64,000 nucleotides of DNA from Actinomadura sp. CNU-125. Lineage in GTDB: Bacteria > Actinomycetota > Actinomycetes > Streptosporangiales > Streptosporangiaceae. This document shows positions 8,460 to 18,165 of this stretch, piece after piece. The notes under the pieces are model-generated. The model was not told the origin of the DNA. It was given only the letters and a program-made list of their open reading frames with translations, and ran no database searches. The stretch spans positions 102,785 through 166,784 of the forward strand of contig NZ_MKJY01000222.1 in assembly GCF_001942465.1 (NCBI RefSeq), in the 5' to 3' direction. Position numbers and translations under genes: made by a program. Within the stretch, counting starts at the first letter, position 1; every line of letters begins with the position of its first letter.

Positions 8460-11200
8460 CTATGACCCCGACTTCGTCGAGGACTTCGTGGACGACTTCG
8501 CGGCGGGCTTCGCGGACGACTTCGCGGGCGCCCGCTTCCGCGGCGCGGGCTTCTTCTTCCCGCCCCCCGCGGCGACCTTCTCACGGCGCTCCGCGAGCAG
8601 CTCGGCGGCGCGCTGGATGGTGATCGACTCGACCTCGTCGCCCTTGCGCAGGCTCGCGTTCGTCTCGCCGTCGGTCACGTACGGGCCGAACCGGCCCTCC
8701 TTGACCACCACCGGCTTGTCGCTCGCCGGGTCCTTGCCCAGCTCGCGCAGCGGCGGCGCGGCGGCGGCCCGGCGGCCCCGCTGCTTCGGCTGCGCGAACA
8801 GCTCCTTCGCCTGCTCAAGGGTGACGGTGAAGAGTTCGTCCTCCGCCCCAAGGGAACGGCTGTCGGTGCCCTTCTTGATGTACGGACCGAACCGTCCGTT
8901 CTGGGCCGTGACCGGTTCGCCGTCCAGTTCACCGACCGTCCTGGGCAGAGACAGAAGCTTCAGGGCGTCGTCCAAGGTGACGGTGTCGAGCGACATCGAC
9001 TTGAACAACGAACCCGTCCGCGCCTTGGGCTCGTCCGCCTTCTTGGTGCGCTTCTTCTTCTCGCCTTCCGCGGGTGCGGGCGACTCTGGCAGCACCTCGG
9101 TGACGTACGGGCCGAACCGTCCGCTCTTGGCCACGATCGTGTGCCCGGTCTCTGGGTCGACGCCCAGTTCCCGGTCACCGCTCGGCTGCGCGAACAGCTC
9201 TTCCGCCTTCTCGGCGGTCAGCTCGTCCGGCGCGATGTCCTCGGGGATGTTGACCCGGTTGCCGTCCCTGTCCAGATATGGCCCGTAACGCCCGACCCGG
9301 ATCATGATGTCGGTGCCCTTGAGCGGGAACGAACTGATCCCCTTGGCGTCGATGTCGCCGCTCTCGCCCACCAGCTCCTTCAGGCCCTCGGCGCCGTTGT
9401 CGCCGAAGTAGAACCGGTTCAGCCACGGGACGCGCTGGGCGTTCCCGTTCGCGATCTCGTCGAGACCGTCCTCCATGTGGGCGGTGAAGTCGTAGTCGAC
9501 CAGGTTCCCGAAGTGCTGCTCCAGCAGGTTCACCACGCGAACGCCAGGAACGACGGGACGAGCGCGGTGCCCTTCTTGAACACGTAGCCGCGGTCGAGGA
9601 TCGTCCCGATGATCGACGCGTACGTCGACGGGCGACCGATCTCCCGCTCCTCCAGCTCCTTGACCAGCGACGCCTCGGTGTAGCGGGCGGGCGGACGCGT
9701 CGAATGCCCCTCGGCCTCGACGTCCCGTCCGCTCAGCCGGTCGCCCTCGGCCAGGTTCGGCAGCCGCCGCTCCTGGTCGTCCCGGTCGGTCGACGGGTCG
9801 TCGGCGCTCTCCACGTACGCCTTCAGGAACCCGTGGAACGTGATCGTCTTGCCGGTCGCGCCGAACTCGGCCGTCTCGCCCCGCGTCGACTCCCCGGTCA
9901 CCCGGATCGACACCGACTGCCCGGCCGCGTCCTTCATCTGGCTCGCGATCGTCCGCTTCCAGATCAGCTCGTACAGCCGGAACTGGTCGCCCGAAAGGCC
10001 CGTCTCACCCGGCGTCCGGAACGTGTCGCCCGCCGGACGGATCGCCTCGTGCGCCTCCTGCGCGTTCTTCACCTTCGACTGGTAGACGCGCGGCTTGTCC
10101 GGCACGTACTCCCCGCCGAACAGCGACGCCGCCTGCCGCCGCGCCGCCGTGATCGCCGTCTCCGACAGCGTGATCGAGTCGGTTCGCATGTAGGTAATGA
10201 AGCCGTTCTCGTACAGCTTCTGCGCCACCGACATCGCGTACTTCGCGGAGAAGCCCAGCTTCCGGCTGGCCTCCTGCTGCATCGTCGTCGTACGGAACGG
10301 CGGGTACGGCTTGCGCGTGTACGGCTTGCGCTCGACCGACTTGACCTCGTACGGACGTTCGCGAAGCCGTTCGGCCAGCGCGCGCGCGGCGTCCTCGTCC
10401 AGATGCAGGGCATCGCGGGTCTTGAGCGTGCCGTCCGACGCGAAGTCGCGGCCCTGCGCGACGCGCTTGCCGTCCACCGACACCAGCCCGGCCTTGAACG
10501 ACGTGGGCTCCTCGTCCTTGCCCGTGTCGAACCGCGCCGAGATGTCCCAGTAGTGCGCGGGGACGAACGCGATGCGCTCCCGCTCGCGCTCCACCACCAG
10601 CCGCGTCGCCACCGACTGCACCCGGCCCGCCGACAGCTTCGGCATGACCTTCTTCCACAGGACCGGGCTGACCTCGTAGCCGTACAGCCGGTCGAGGATC
10701 CGCCGCGTCTCCTGCGCGTCCACGAGCCGCAGGTTCAGCGTGCGCGGATTCGCCGCCGCCTGCCGGATCGCGTCCTTGGTGATCTCGTTGAAGACCATCC
10801 GGTGGACCGGCACCTTCGGCTTCAGGACCTCCTGGAGGTGCCAGGCGATCGCCTCGCCCTCCCGGTCCTCGTCCGTCGCGAGGAACAGCTCGTCCGCCTC
10901 GGCCAGCAGCTTCTTGAGCTTCTGCACCTGCTGCCGCTTGTCGGTGTTGACGACGTACAGCGGCTCGAACTCGTGCTCGACGTTCACGCCGAGCTTCGCC
11001 CACGGCTCGCCCTTGTACTTGGCCGGCACCTCCGAGGCGCTCCCGGGGAGGTCCCGGATATGGCCGATACTGGACTCCACGATGTAGCCACGGCCGAGGT
11101 AGCCCGCGATCGTCTTCGCCTTCGCGGGCGATTCGACGATCACCAGGCGGGTCCCGGCCCCGTTCTGGCCACTCTTCGCAGTGCCGTTCTTGGCTGGCAC
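8460..11200 (-). CDS. topA: type IA DNA topoisomerase I, one frameshift
   Basis: The first part (11200-9530) contains the Toprim domain (RLVIVESPAKAKTIAGYLG, DEDREGEAIAWHL) and the active-site tyrosine loop FITYMRTDSIT. The frame breaks at about 9533-9540: restoring one G in the coding strand joins LVPSFLAFA to VNLLEQHFGNLVDYDF. The rest has four GR(F/Y)GPY repeats of the Topo_C type and a Lys/Ala/Ser-rich basic tail. About 913 residues, normal for actinobacteria. TopA relaxes negative supercoils and is essential, so the split is best read as a one-base sequence error. The start at 11200 is the longest and begins MPAKNGTAKSGQ. Confidence 0.96.
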
Positions 11201-11450
11201 AGTCGCTCCAACCTCGCTGTCCTGGTCTTGCTCAGGGTTTTCCTACACAGGCTTCCTACAACGTCACGTGACGGCGCGTTCATGCCCGCGGGTTCCCGCC
11301 ACCGATCCGATGAGCCCGCCCCGTCCGTCCCGGACGGCGCAATTCCCACCGCCGCGCCTCCGACAGGATGACATGCCGACGCCGCCCGCGCGGACCGGGT
11401 CGCCACCGTAGAACAGCGGAACCCTGCCGGACCAAGTAATAATGGTGGCA

Positions 11451-11636
11451 ATGGCGGAGTACACCTACCTCGTCCTCTCACTGCCGCGCGGCACCACCCG
11501 CGACACCGCCCGGCAGATCCTCACCGAGCACGCCGAACGCGGCGGCTGGGAAATCGATCGTCTGCGCCTCTACCCGGACGGGCGGCGCCGTATTCAACTG
11601 CGGCGCAAGGTCATCCGGCAGGTCCGCACGTTCTGA
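11451..11636 (+). CDS. DUF5703 family small protein
   Basis: 61 residues from ATG 11451 (an upstream in-frame ATG at 11442 would add three residues). The sequence MAEYTYLVLSLPRGTTRDTA with ARQILTEHAERGGWEIDRLR, then LYPDGRRRIQLRRKVIRQ, matches the conserved pattern of the small actinobacterial DUF5703 proteins ('EhaE.GhWELdRLRlYPDGrRrv.LrRkIIR'). Function is unknown. It is divergent from topA across about 250 bp in which no other feature stands out, and it ends just before a strong hairpin. Confidence 0.8.
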   Translation: MAEYTYLVLSLPRGTTRDTARQILTEHAERGGWEIDRLRLYPDGRRRIQLRRKVIRQVRTF

Positions 11637-11642
11637 GACAAG

Positions 11643-11683
11643 GCTTTGCCCGTCCCGGTCCGCGCCGCCGGGACGGGCAAAGC
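11643..11683. terminator. bidirectional hairpin terminator
   Basis: A perfect 16-bp stem (arms 11643-11658 and 11668-11683, sequence GCTTTGCCCGTCCCGG and its complement) with a 9-nt loop starts 6 bp after the DUF5703 stop, between two convergent genes. There is no long T-tract, which is common for actinobacterial terminators. Confidence 0.75.
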
Positions 11684-11765
11684 GTGTGCGACCCCAAGGG
11701 TCGCGCCTACACCCGGTGACCGTACCACCACAGTTCGCATGCGCGGCGGTAAAAACCCGGGAAAG

Positions 11766-13064
11766 TCAGGCGTGATCAAGAAACCTGTCGAGGACGCGCA
11801 CGCCGAACTTCAGCCCGTCCACCGGCACGCGCTCGTCGATTCCGTGGAACATGCCGGAGAAGTCCAGCTCCGGCGGGAGCCGGAGCGGAGCGAAGCCGAA
11901 GCACCGCATCCCCAGCCGGGCGAACGCCTTCGCGTCCGTCCCGCCGCTCAGGCAGTACGGCACCGGCAGCGCCCCCGGATCCTCCGACATCAGCGACTGC
12001 TCCATCGCCGCGACGAGCGCCCCCTCGTACTCCGTCTCCAGCGCCTGGTCGTGATGGACGAACCCGCGTTCGACGCCCGGCCCCAGCAGCTCGTCGACCG
12101 TCGCGAAGAACTCGTCCTCGTACCCCGGCAGGAACCGCCCGTCCACCTGCGCCGTCGCGCTCTGCGGAATCACGTTCGTCTTGTACCCCGCGTCCAGCCT
12201 CGTGGGGTTCAGCGTGTTCTTGAGCGTCGCGCCGATCATCCGCGCGAGCGGCCCGATCTCCTCAAGGCACGCCTCCGGCCGCTCGGGGTCGAACTCCACC
12301 CCGTACGCCATGCACGCCCGTTCGAGGAACGCCCGCACCGTCTTCGTCAACCGCACCGGGAACTCGTGCGACCCCAGCCGCCCGACCGCCGCCGCCAGCG
12401 CGGTGACCGCGTTGTCCGGATGCACCATCGACCCGTGCCCCGCGGTCCCCGTCGCGGTCAGGTTCATCCACGCGATGCCCTTCTCCGCCGTCTCGATCAG
12501 GTACATCCGCCGGTCACCGGGCACCGTCAGGCTGAACCCGCCGACCTCCCCGATCGCCTCCGTGCACCCCTCGAACAGCTCCGGACGCTCGTCCACCAGC
12601 CACTGCGCGCCCCACTTGCCCCCGGCCTCCTCGTCCGCGAGGAACGCCAGGACCACGTCCCGCGGCGGCCGCCGCCCCTCCCGGAGGCGCTGCCGCACCA
12701 CCGCGAGGATCATCGCGTCCATGTCCTTCATGTCGACGGCCCCGCGCCCCCAGACGCACCCGTCCGCGATCTCCCCGCCGAACGGGTCGCGCGTCCAGTC
12801 GTCCCGGCGGGCCGGCACCACGTCGAGGTGCCCGTGCAGGAGCAGCGCGTCCCGCGAAGGGTCCTCCCCCTCGATCCGCGCCACGAGACTCGCTCGTCCC
12901 GGATGGCTCTCGAAGATCCGCGACTCCAGCCCCACCTCGTCGAGCCGCTCCGCCACGTACTCGGCGGCCGCGCGCTCTCCGGGCCCCGAGTGATCGCCCG
13001 GGTTGCTGGTGTCGATCCGGATCAGCTCCTGACACAGCCGGACGACCTCGTCCTCCGCAGTCAC
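11766..13064 (-). CDS. M20/M28-type metallopeptidase (ArgE/DapE/carboxypeptidase family)
   Basis: 432 residues from the GTG at 13062-13064, chosen because GGAGGGG lies 6 nt upstream; the ORF extends to 13115. Metal-site motifs are in family order: LLLHGHLDVVPA, WGRGAVDMKDMDA and LADEEAGGKWGAQWL, followed by the dimerisation insert (AGHGSMVHPDNAV) and a late SGGTDAKAFARLG. It is a cytoplasmic, probably zinc-dependent amidohydrolase acting on N-acyl amino acids or small peptides; the exact substrate cannot be told. Its closest neighbours are unrelated (DUF5703 convergent, tRNA-Leu divergent). Confidence 0.9.
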   Translation of the reverse strand: MTAEDEVVRLCQELIRIDTSNPGDHSGPGERAAAEYVAERLDEVGLESRIFESHPGRASLVARIEGEDPSRDALLLHGHLDVVPARRDDWTRDPFGGEIADGCVWGRGAVDMKDMDAMILAVVRQRLREGRRPPRDVVLAFLADEEAGGKWGAQWLVDERPELFEGCTEAIGEVGGFSLTVPGDRRMYLIETAEKGIAWMNLTATGTAGHGSMVHPDNAVTALAAAVGRLGSHEFPVRLTKTVRAFLERACMAYGVEFDPERPEACLEEIGPLARMIGATLKNTLNPTRLDAGYKTNVIPQSATAQVDGRFLPGYEDEFFATVDELLGPGVERGFVHHDQALETEYEGALVAAMEQSLMSEDPGALPVPYCLSGGTDAKAFARLGMRCFGFAPLRLPPELDFSGMFHGIDERVPVDGLKFGVRVLDRFLDHA

Positions 13065-13212
13065 CCGATCCCCTCCGGTCGCCTGCACGTCCCTCACCCC
13101 CGGTGTCCTTCGCACGTCCCGTCCATGGTGCCCGCTCCATCGCCGTCCCCGCGACCGCCCAACCTTTGGTATCGTGAAGCGCGCCGCAGCCGCAGTGCCG
13201 CGTGCGAAGCAA

Positions 13213-13298
13213 GTCCGGGTGGCGGAATAGGCAGACGCGCTAGCTTGAGGTGCTAGTGCCCTTTACGGGGCATGGGGGTTCAAGTCCCCCCTCGGACA
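13213..13298 (+). tRNA. tRNA-Leu (anticodon GAG)
   Basis: A complete cloverleaf with a long variable arm is visible. The acceptor GTCCGGG pairs with CTCGGAC (one G-T pair), the anticodon stem CTAGC/GCTAG closes the loop TTGAGGT with anticodon GAG at 13247-13249, the variable arm is TGCCCTTTACGGGGCA-like, and the T-arm is GGGGGTTCAAGTCCCCC. CCA is not encoded. The 3' end recurs imperfectly at 18005-18027. Confidence 0.96.
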
Positions 13299-13341
13299 CA
13301 GACCGTTTCCTCGAATACGGGGGCATCGGCGTTACCAGGCG

Positions 13342-13376
13342 ATCCGGGTCGAGATTAGTCTCGACCCGGATTTTTT
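13342..13376 (+). terminator. Rho-independent terminator downstream of tRNA-Leu
   Basis: A perfect 13-bp stem (13342-13354 with 13359-13371, ATCCGGGTCGAGA and its complement) with a TTAG loop is followed by a run of six T. It ends the tRNA transcript and could also stop read-through of the FAD-oxidase gene from the other side. Confidence 0.93.
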
Positions 13377-13493
13377 GTTCGTCCGGGCGGTAGACGGGCC
13401 TGACGCCGAGTGCCTGGTGGACGGCCTGGTGGGCCTCTGGACTCGCGTCCTTGGGCAGGGGCAAGCGATGGACCATGCGCTGGCAGGCGTCTC

Positions 13494-14858
13494 TCAGCCA
13501 GGCTGAACGGCAGCGGAGAGATCTGCCGCGCTCTCGGAGTTGCAGCCGACTTCTTCGAGTCCTTTCACCGGGAAGTTGGAGCGGAAGACGTTGTGCGGGT
13601 CGTGGCGGCGCTTGATGTCTCGCAGGCGGGCGAGTGCGTCGGGCGGGAAGGCGTCGGCCACGGTCTCGCCGGGGTTGAGGAAGGTGTACGGCTTGCGTCC
13701 GCTGACCGGAAGGGTTCGGGCGAGCACTCGCTGCTTGGCGGTCACGGCTTCGGCCGTGGCGGGGTCGGCGGGGATGCCGAACAGGTAGAGCGCGTAGGGC
13801 TCGGTCAACGCACCGTGCGGCCCGTCGGAGGCCCGGGACAGCGCGCCGCCCAGGTGCCGGATCTGCACGCTGAGCAGGGGCGCGATGGGAGCGGCCAGCA
13901 GTCTCTCGGCCGCGGCGTCGTCCAGGTCGGTCAGCAGTTCGCCGCGCGAGATGCCCGCGCCCGGGTCGGTCGGTTCGGCGGTGATGGCCCCCAGCTCGGT
14001 GACCGACATGCCGCGCCGGGAATCCGACAGCGGCTTGGGAAGGCGGTCCAGCGGGGCCAGCAGGTCGCGTGCCTCGCTTTCGTCGCCGAGGTAGGTGGCG
14101 TCGATGGCGACCATGGGCGCGGAGCCGGGGAAGTGCAGCAGATCCAGCCAGACGGTCAGTTCTTCGGGTGCGGCGGCGGTGACCTGCCGGTAGGCGTCCA
14201 TGACGGCCGGGGCGTCGTCGACGTCCCACAGCGATCGCCCGCCGTACAGGTGCGGCGCGGGGTGCAGAGACAGTTCCAGGGCGGTGACGATGGCGAAGTC
14301 GCCGCCCCCGCCGCGTAGGGCCCAGAACAAATCGGTGTCGGCGGTGACATGCCGCCGGCGTCCGTCGGCGTCGACGATGTCGAAGGCGGTGACGCTGTCG
14401 GCGACCCACCCGTGCGCACGACCGAACCAGCTCAGCCCGCCGCCAAGGGCGACGCCGGCGACGCTGACGACCGGGGAGCTGCCCGGCAGGCCGGTCAAGC
14501 CGTGCGGGGCGGCGGCGGCCTGCACCCGGCCGGAGGGCACGCCGGCGCCGATGCGGGCGCGGCGGGCGGCGGGGTCGATCTCCAGCGTGTCGAGCCGCCG
14601 GGTGCGTAGCAGGATCGTGTCGCCGTCGGTGCGGCCGGTGGCGCCATGCCCGTTGGGCTGGGTGGCGATGCCCAGTCCGGCGGTGCGGGCGTAGCGGACG
14701 AGCGCGGCGACGTCGTCGGCGTCGGCGGCCTCGACCACGGCCGCCACCGGCTGCTCGACGGCCAGGTTCCACGGGCGGCGCGCGGCGTCGAATTCGTGGT
14801 CACCGGGCAGCCATACCTGGCCGCGGAGGGCGGAGCGCAGGGGCTTCAGGGCGTTCAT
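13494..14858 (-). CDS. FAD-linked oxidase of the VAO/BBE family
   Basis: 454 residues, intact. The FAD-binding PCMH fold runs from about 30 to 210: the flavin-linking His lies in PNGHGATG, and LGGGLSWFGRAHGW follows. The second flavin-attachment Cys of bicovalent enzymes is replaced (GSSPVVSVAG), so a single His link is predicted. The C-terminal BBE motif DPHNVFRSNFPV is present. Such enzymes oxidise alcohols or sugars, or close rings in natural products. A GAGGAAGAG ribosome site precedes the ATG. It is the third gene of an operon SnoaL-MFS-oxidase (27 bp after the MFS stop), likely governed by the divergent LysR regulator. Confidence 0.9.
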   Translation of the reverse strand: MNALKPLRSALRGQVWLPGDHEFDAARRPWNLAVEQPVAAVVEAADADDVAALVRYARTAGLGIATQPNGHGATGRTDGDTILLRTRRLDTLEIDPAARRARIGAGVPSGRVQAAAAPHGLTGLPGSSPVVSVAGVALGGGLSWFGRAHGWVADSVTAFDIVDADGRRRHVTADTDLFWALRGGGGDFAIVTALELSLHPAPHLYGGRSLWDVDDAPAVMDAYRQVTAAAPEELTVWLDLLHFPGSAPMVAIDATYLGDESEARDLLAPLDRLPKPLSDSRRGMSVTELGAITAEPTDPGAGISRGELLTDLDDAAAERLLAAPIAPLLSVQIRHLGGALSRASDGPHGALTEPYALYLFGIPADPATAEAVTAKQRVLARTLPVSGRKPYTFLNPGETVADAFPPDALARLRDIKRRHDPHNVFRSNFPVKGLEEVGCNSESAADLSAAVQPG

Positions 14859-14885
14859 GTTTTTACTCTTCCTCGGGTGGGTCGG

Positions 14886-16330
14886 TCAGGCGGCGACGCG
14901 CTCGACCGGGTCGGTGAGGGTGGCGCGGCGGGCAGGGGTGAAGCCCAACGCGACCAGGGCGGTCAGGGCGATCCCGGCGGCCGCGACGAAGACGGCGGTG
15001 CGCAGGCCGTCGGTGGTGGAGGCGCGCAGAGCGGCCCCGGTCAGTCCTTCGGTGTGGCTGTGGGCGATCGCGACCAGGACGGCCAGGCCCACGGCGCCGC
15101 CGATCTGCTGGGTGGTGGAGGCGATCCCGGAGGCGACGCCCTGCTGGTCGGCGGGAATTGCGGCGGTGGCGGCGCCGAACATCAGCGTGTAGCCCGCGCC
15201 CTGCCCGACGCCGAGGATCACCAGTCCCGGGACGAGGGCCGGGTAGGAGGCGTCGGTGGTCAGGCTCGCGCCGAGGACGACGGTGCCGAGGCCGCCGACG
15301 ACCAGGCTGGCGATCATGGCGGGACGGGCGCCGCGGACGATCGCCAGCCGTCCGGCGAGCTGGGACCCGGCGACGATGGCGGCCATCGGGACCAGGAACG
15401 CCAGCCCGGTGCGCAGTGCGTCGTATCCCTGCACGACCTGGAAGTAGACGGTCAGGAAATACAACAGGGTGCCGAACGTGGCCATGTACAGGAACGTGAC
15501 CAGCGCGCCGGTCCCCAGATCCCGGCCGCGCAGCAGCCGCGGCGGCAGCAGCGGGTCGGCGCTGCGGGCCTCGATCACCGCGAACGCCGCCAGCAACGCC
15601 GCGCCGAGCACCGCGGCGACCGCCACGGCCGGCGCGTCCCAACCGGACTCGGGCCCCTGCACCAGGGCGAACACCACCAGCGTCGTTCCGGCGGTCGCGG
15701 TGAGCGCTCCGGCCAGGTCGAACCGGCGGCCGACCGTGCGGGTGCCGCTCCGCGGGACCAGCGGCAGGGCCAGCAGGGCGGCCGCGGTGGCCAGCGGCAC
15801 GTTGACGTAGAAGACCGCGGCCCACCCGAACGCCTCGGTCAGGACCCCGCCCAGCAGCGACCCGAGGATCATGCCGCTGCCGCCGGCGGTGCCCCACACG
15901 GCGAAGGCCCGGTTGCGTTCGCGGCCTTCGGGGAACCCGGTGGACACGAGCGTCAGCGTGGCGGGGAACAGCAGCGCGCCGCCGAGCCCCTGCACGACGC
16001 GGGCCGCCACCAGTGGCAGGGGTGTGGTCGCCAGCCCGCCCGCCAGCGACGACACCGCGTACAGGACCAGCCCCAGCATGAACATCCGGCGTGGTCCGAA
16101 CAGGTCCACGGCGCGGCCGCCAGCAGCAGGAACCCGCCGAACGCCACCGCGTAGGCGCTGATCACCCACTGCAGGGACTGCGCCGAGAAGTCCAGCGCGT
16201 CGGCGATCTCCGGCAGCGCCACGTACACGATGTTGTAGTCGAGCGAAATGATCAGCTGGGCGAACGCCAGCAGCGCCAGGGCGAGCCCGGGGCGAGGGAA
16301 CCCGCCCCGGGCCTGGTGGACAGCGGACAT
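14886..16330 (-). CDS. MFS drug exporter, EmrB/QacA (DHA2) type, one frameshift
   Basis: The N-terminus (MSAVHQARGGFPRPGLALAL, then LIISLDYNIVYVALPEIADA) and the remainder (RAVDLFGPRRMFMLGLVLYA onwards) lie in two frames that meet near 16112; length is 2 modulo 3. About 14 hydrophobic helices and motifs of the DHA2 family (LDYNIVYVALPEI, FGPRR, RVVQGLGGALLFPATL) are seen. It exports drug-like organic compounds using the proton gradient. The ATG at 16328-16330 was chosen because GAGG lies 8 nt upstream. It sits between the SnoaL and FAD-oxidase genes, suggesting export of the substrate or product of that oxidase. Confidence 0.9.
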
Positions 16331-16380
16331 CAGAGACACCTCGATGAGAGAACAGAAGAGACGGACGTGGTGTGCGACCG

Positions 16381-16887
16381 TCAGCCGAAGATCGCGGTGG
16401 GGTCGCCGGTGTACCAGGTGTTGGCGATGCGCATCCGGCGGACGGTCCAGCGCTGCCCGTCGCGGACCAGTTCGACGTCGTAGGGGTTCTTCAGCAGTGC
16501 GAAGGTGCCGCGGTCGGCGGTGAGCAGGTGCTGCGCCTCCACCAGCGCGGTCAGGCGGGCGGTGTCGCCGTCGACGGCGATGCGGGGGTTGGTGACCTGG
16601 TGGGTGGTGTCCACACGATCGGTGAACATGGCCAGGATCGTGGTGACGATGGCGTCCCGTCCGATCATCACCGGCGGCCGTCCGCCCCAGCGGGCGGCCG
16701 CGGGCCGGAAGTCCAGCTCGGCGTCGGCGGCGAAGGCGGAGGCGAACAGGTCCTCGTCCTTCAGGTCCTGGCCGAGGGCGAACCGGTACAGCGCGTCCAG
16801 GATCTCGGCCCGGTCCCGCAGCTCTCGCACGACGGCGTCGGTGTCGGCGGCCGGAGCGGCCACCGCTTGCCCATCGATGACGTACAA
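16381..16887 (-). CDS. SnoaL-like / NTF2-fold protein
   Basis: The reading frame carries AEILDALYRFALGQDLKDED, FRPAAARWGGRPPVMIGRDA, a TTHQVTNPRIAVDGDTARL segment and MRIANTWYTGDPTAIFG, the cone-shaped NTF2/SnoaL_4 fold used by cyclases, isomerases and dehydratases. The start is uncertain: a TTG at 16885-16887 has GGGAG upstream, and a GTG at 16863 is an alternative. It is the first gene of the SnoaL-MFS-oxidase operon, divergent from the LysR gene, so a role in handling a small aromatic or polyketide-like compound is likely but unproven. Confidence 0.75.
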   Translation of the reverse strand: MYVIDGQAVAAPAADTDAVVRELRDRAEILDALYRFALGQDLKDEDLFASAFAADAELDFRPAAARWGGRPPVMIGRDAIVTTILAMFTDRVDTTHQVTNPRIAVDGDTARLTALVEAQHLLTADRGTFALLKNPYDVELVRDGQRWTVRRMRIANTWYTGDPTAIFG

Positions 16888-17007
16888 CTCATGCTCCCGT
16901 GCAGGTCGAAGGGGATGTTCGAGCGGTTCCACCCTCGTCCTGCCCGGGCGGCGGAACAATGCGGTCCTGTGCAATGATCGTGAAACGAGCCTTAACGATG
17001 GGGGATC

Positions 17008-17904
17008 ATGCTGGAGCGGCACGAGGTGGAGGCGTTCCTCACCCTCGCCGAAGAGCTGCACTTCGGCCGTACCGCCGAGCGGCTGCGCGTGTCCACCCCC
17101 CGGATCAGCCAGACGATCGCCAAACTGGAGCGCCGCGCCGGGGTGCCGCTGTTCAACCGCACCAGCCGCCGCGTGGAGCTGACCCCGGTGGGACAGCAGC
17201 TCTACGAGGGCCTGCGTCCGGCCTGGGACCAGATCAGGAGCGCGTTCGAACAGGCCGTCGCGAGCGGCCGCGGCCTGACCGGCACACTGCGGGTCGCCTT
17301 CGTCGGCGCCGCCGGCGGGCAACTGCTGGCCGGAGCCACCGAGCTGTTCCGGCAGCGCCAGCCCACCTGCGAGGTTCGGCTCCGCGAGGCACAGATGACC
17401 GACCTCATGCCATGGCTGCGCCACGGCGAGACCGATCTGGCCCTGGGCACCTTCCCCGTCGACGAACCCGGCATCGCCACCGGCCCCGTCCTGGTATCGG
17501 AGGCGCGAATGCTCGCCGTCCCGGTCGGACACCCCTTCGCGAGCCGCCCTTCGGTCCGCATGGAAGACCTGGCCCGGGTCACCCTGCTCCAACTTCCCGA
17601 CACGCTGCCCGACTCGCTACGAGACGACCGCACCCCGCACACCACACCGTCCGGTCGGCCGATCGACCTCGGCCCGACGGGCGCCACCTTCAACGAGATA
17701 CTCACCCTCATCGGCGCCGGCCGCGGCGTCTTCCCGGTCGGGGCCCATGCCAAGCGCTACTACGCACGCCCCGACGTGGCCTACATACCCTTCAGCGACG
17801 CCCGACCGCTGCATTGGGGCCTGCTATGGCGAGCCGACAACACCACCGCACGCGTCCGCGCCTTCGCCCAAGCCGCCCACGACCTGGTCAACGACCGCAC
17901 CTGA
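17008..17904 (+). CDS. LysR-family transcriptional regulator
   Basis: 298 residues. The N-terminal winged helix (VEAFLTLAEELHFGRTAERL, STPRISQTIAKLERRAG, FNRTSRRVELTPVG) is followed by a periplasmic-binding-like effector domain from about residue 90. Intact. It is divergent from the SnoaL-MFS-oxidase operon with 120 bp between the starts, the classical arrangement for a LysR regulator that controls its neighbour in response to a pathway metabolite. Confidence 0.92.
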   Translation: MLERHEVEAFLTLAEELHFGRTAERLRVSTPRISQTIAKLERRAGVPLFNRTSRRVELTPVGQQLYEGLRPAWDQIRSAFEQAVASGRGLTGTLRVAFVGAAGGQLLAGATELFRQRQPTCEVRLREAQMTDLMPWLRHGETDLALGTFPVDEPGIATGPVLVSEARMLAVPVGHPFASRPSVRMEDLARVTLLQLPDTLPDSLRDDRTPHTTPSGRPIDLGPTGATFNEILTLIGAGRGVFPVGAHAKRYYARPDVAYIPFSDARPLHWGLLWRADNTTARVRAFAQAAHDLVNDRT

Positions 17905-18004
17905 TCGCGTTCCTTGAGGTCTCACGGATCTCCCTGCCCACCTGGGCCGGACAATCTGCGACGGGCGGCACGTAGGCGGTAGCCGACTTGGGAGGGCGGG
18001 CTTG

Positions 18005-18027
18005 GTCCGTCCTCGGACACAAACCGT
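18005..18027 (+). repeat. partial copy of tRNA-Leu 3' end (att-like repeat)
   Basis: GTCCGTCCTCGGACACAAACC and the next two bases match 13284-13306 at 20 of 23 positions; the core CCTCGGACACAAACCGT differs at one base in 17 from the tRNA 3' end and its flank. It lies in the 261-bp gap between the LysR gene and vanH. The interval it bounds has no integrase, so this is a candidate attachment-site remnant only. Confidence 0.45.
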
Positions 18028-18165
18028 CAGCACATGTGGAGGCTATCGTCCGCGTATCGAGAATCGCATACGCGCCGGCAACGCCTCGCTGTCTTGACTG
18101 GAGGCATGGCCTACAGCGAACGGGGTTCGAGTTCTAGCGGAGTGATCGCGGACCGGCGCGAAACG

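Noticed and set aside
11201..11441. Divergent gap between topA and the DUF5703 gene
   Set aside because: I looked for a riboswitch, small RNA or strong promoter and saw no convincing structure; only ordinary GC-rich spacer.
13310..13493. Open minus-strand frame between tRNA-Leu and the FAD oxidase, reading MVHRLPLPKDASPEAHQ and on through the terminator
   Set aside because: It has no stop before the tRNA, runs through a clear terminator and the tRNA itself, and matches no family I know; it may be a gene remnant but is not supported as a gene.
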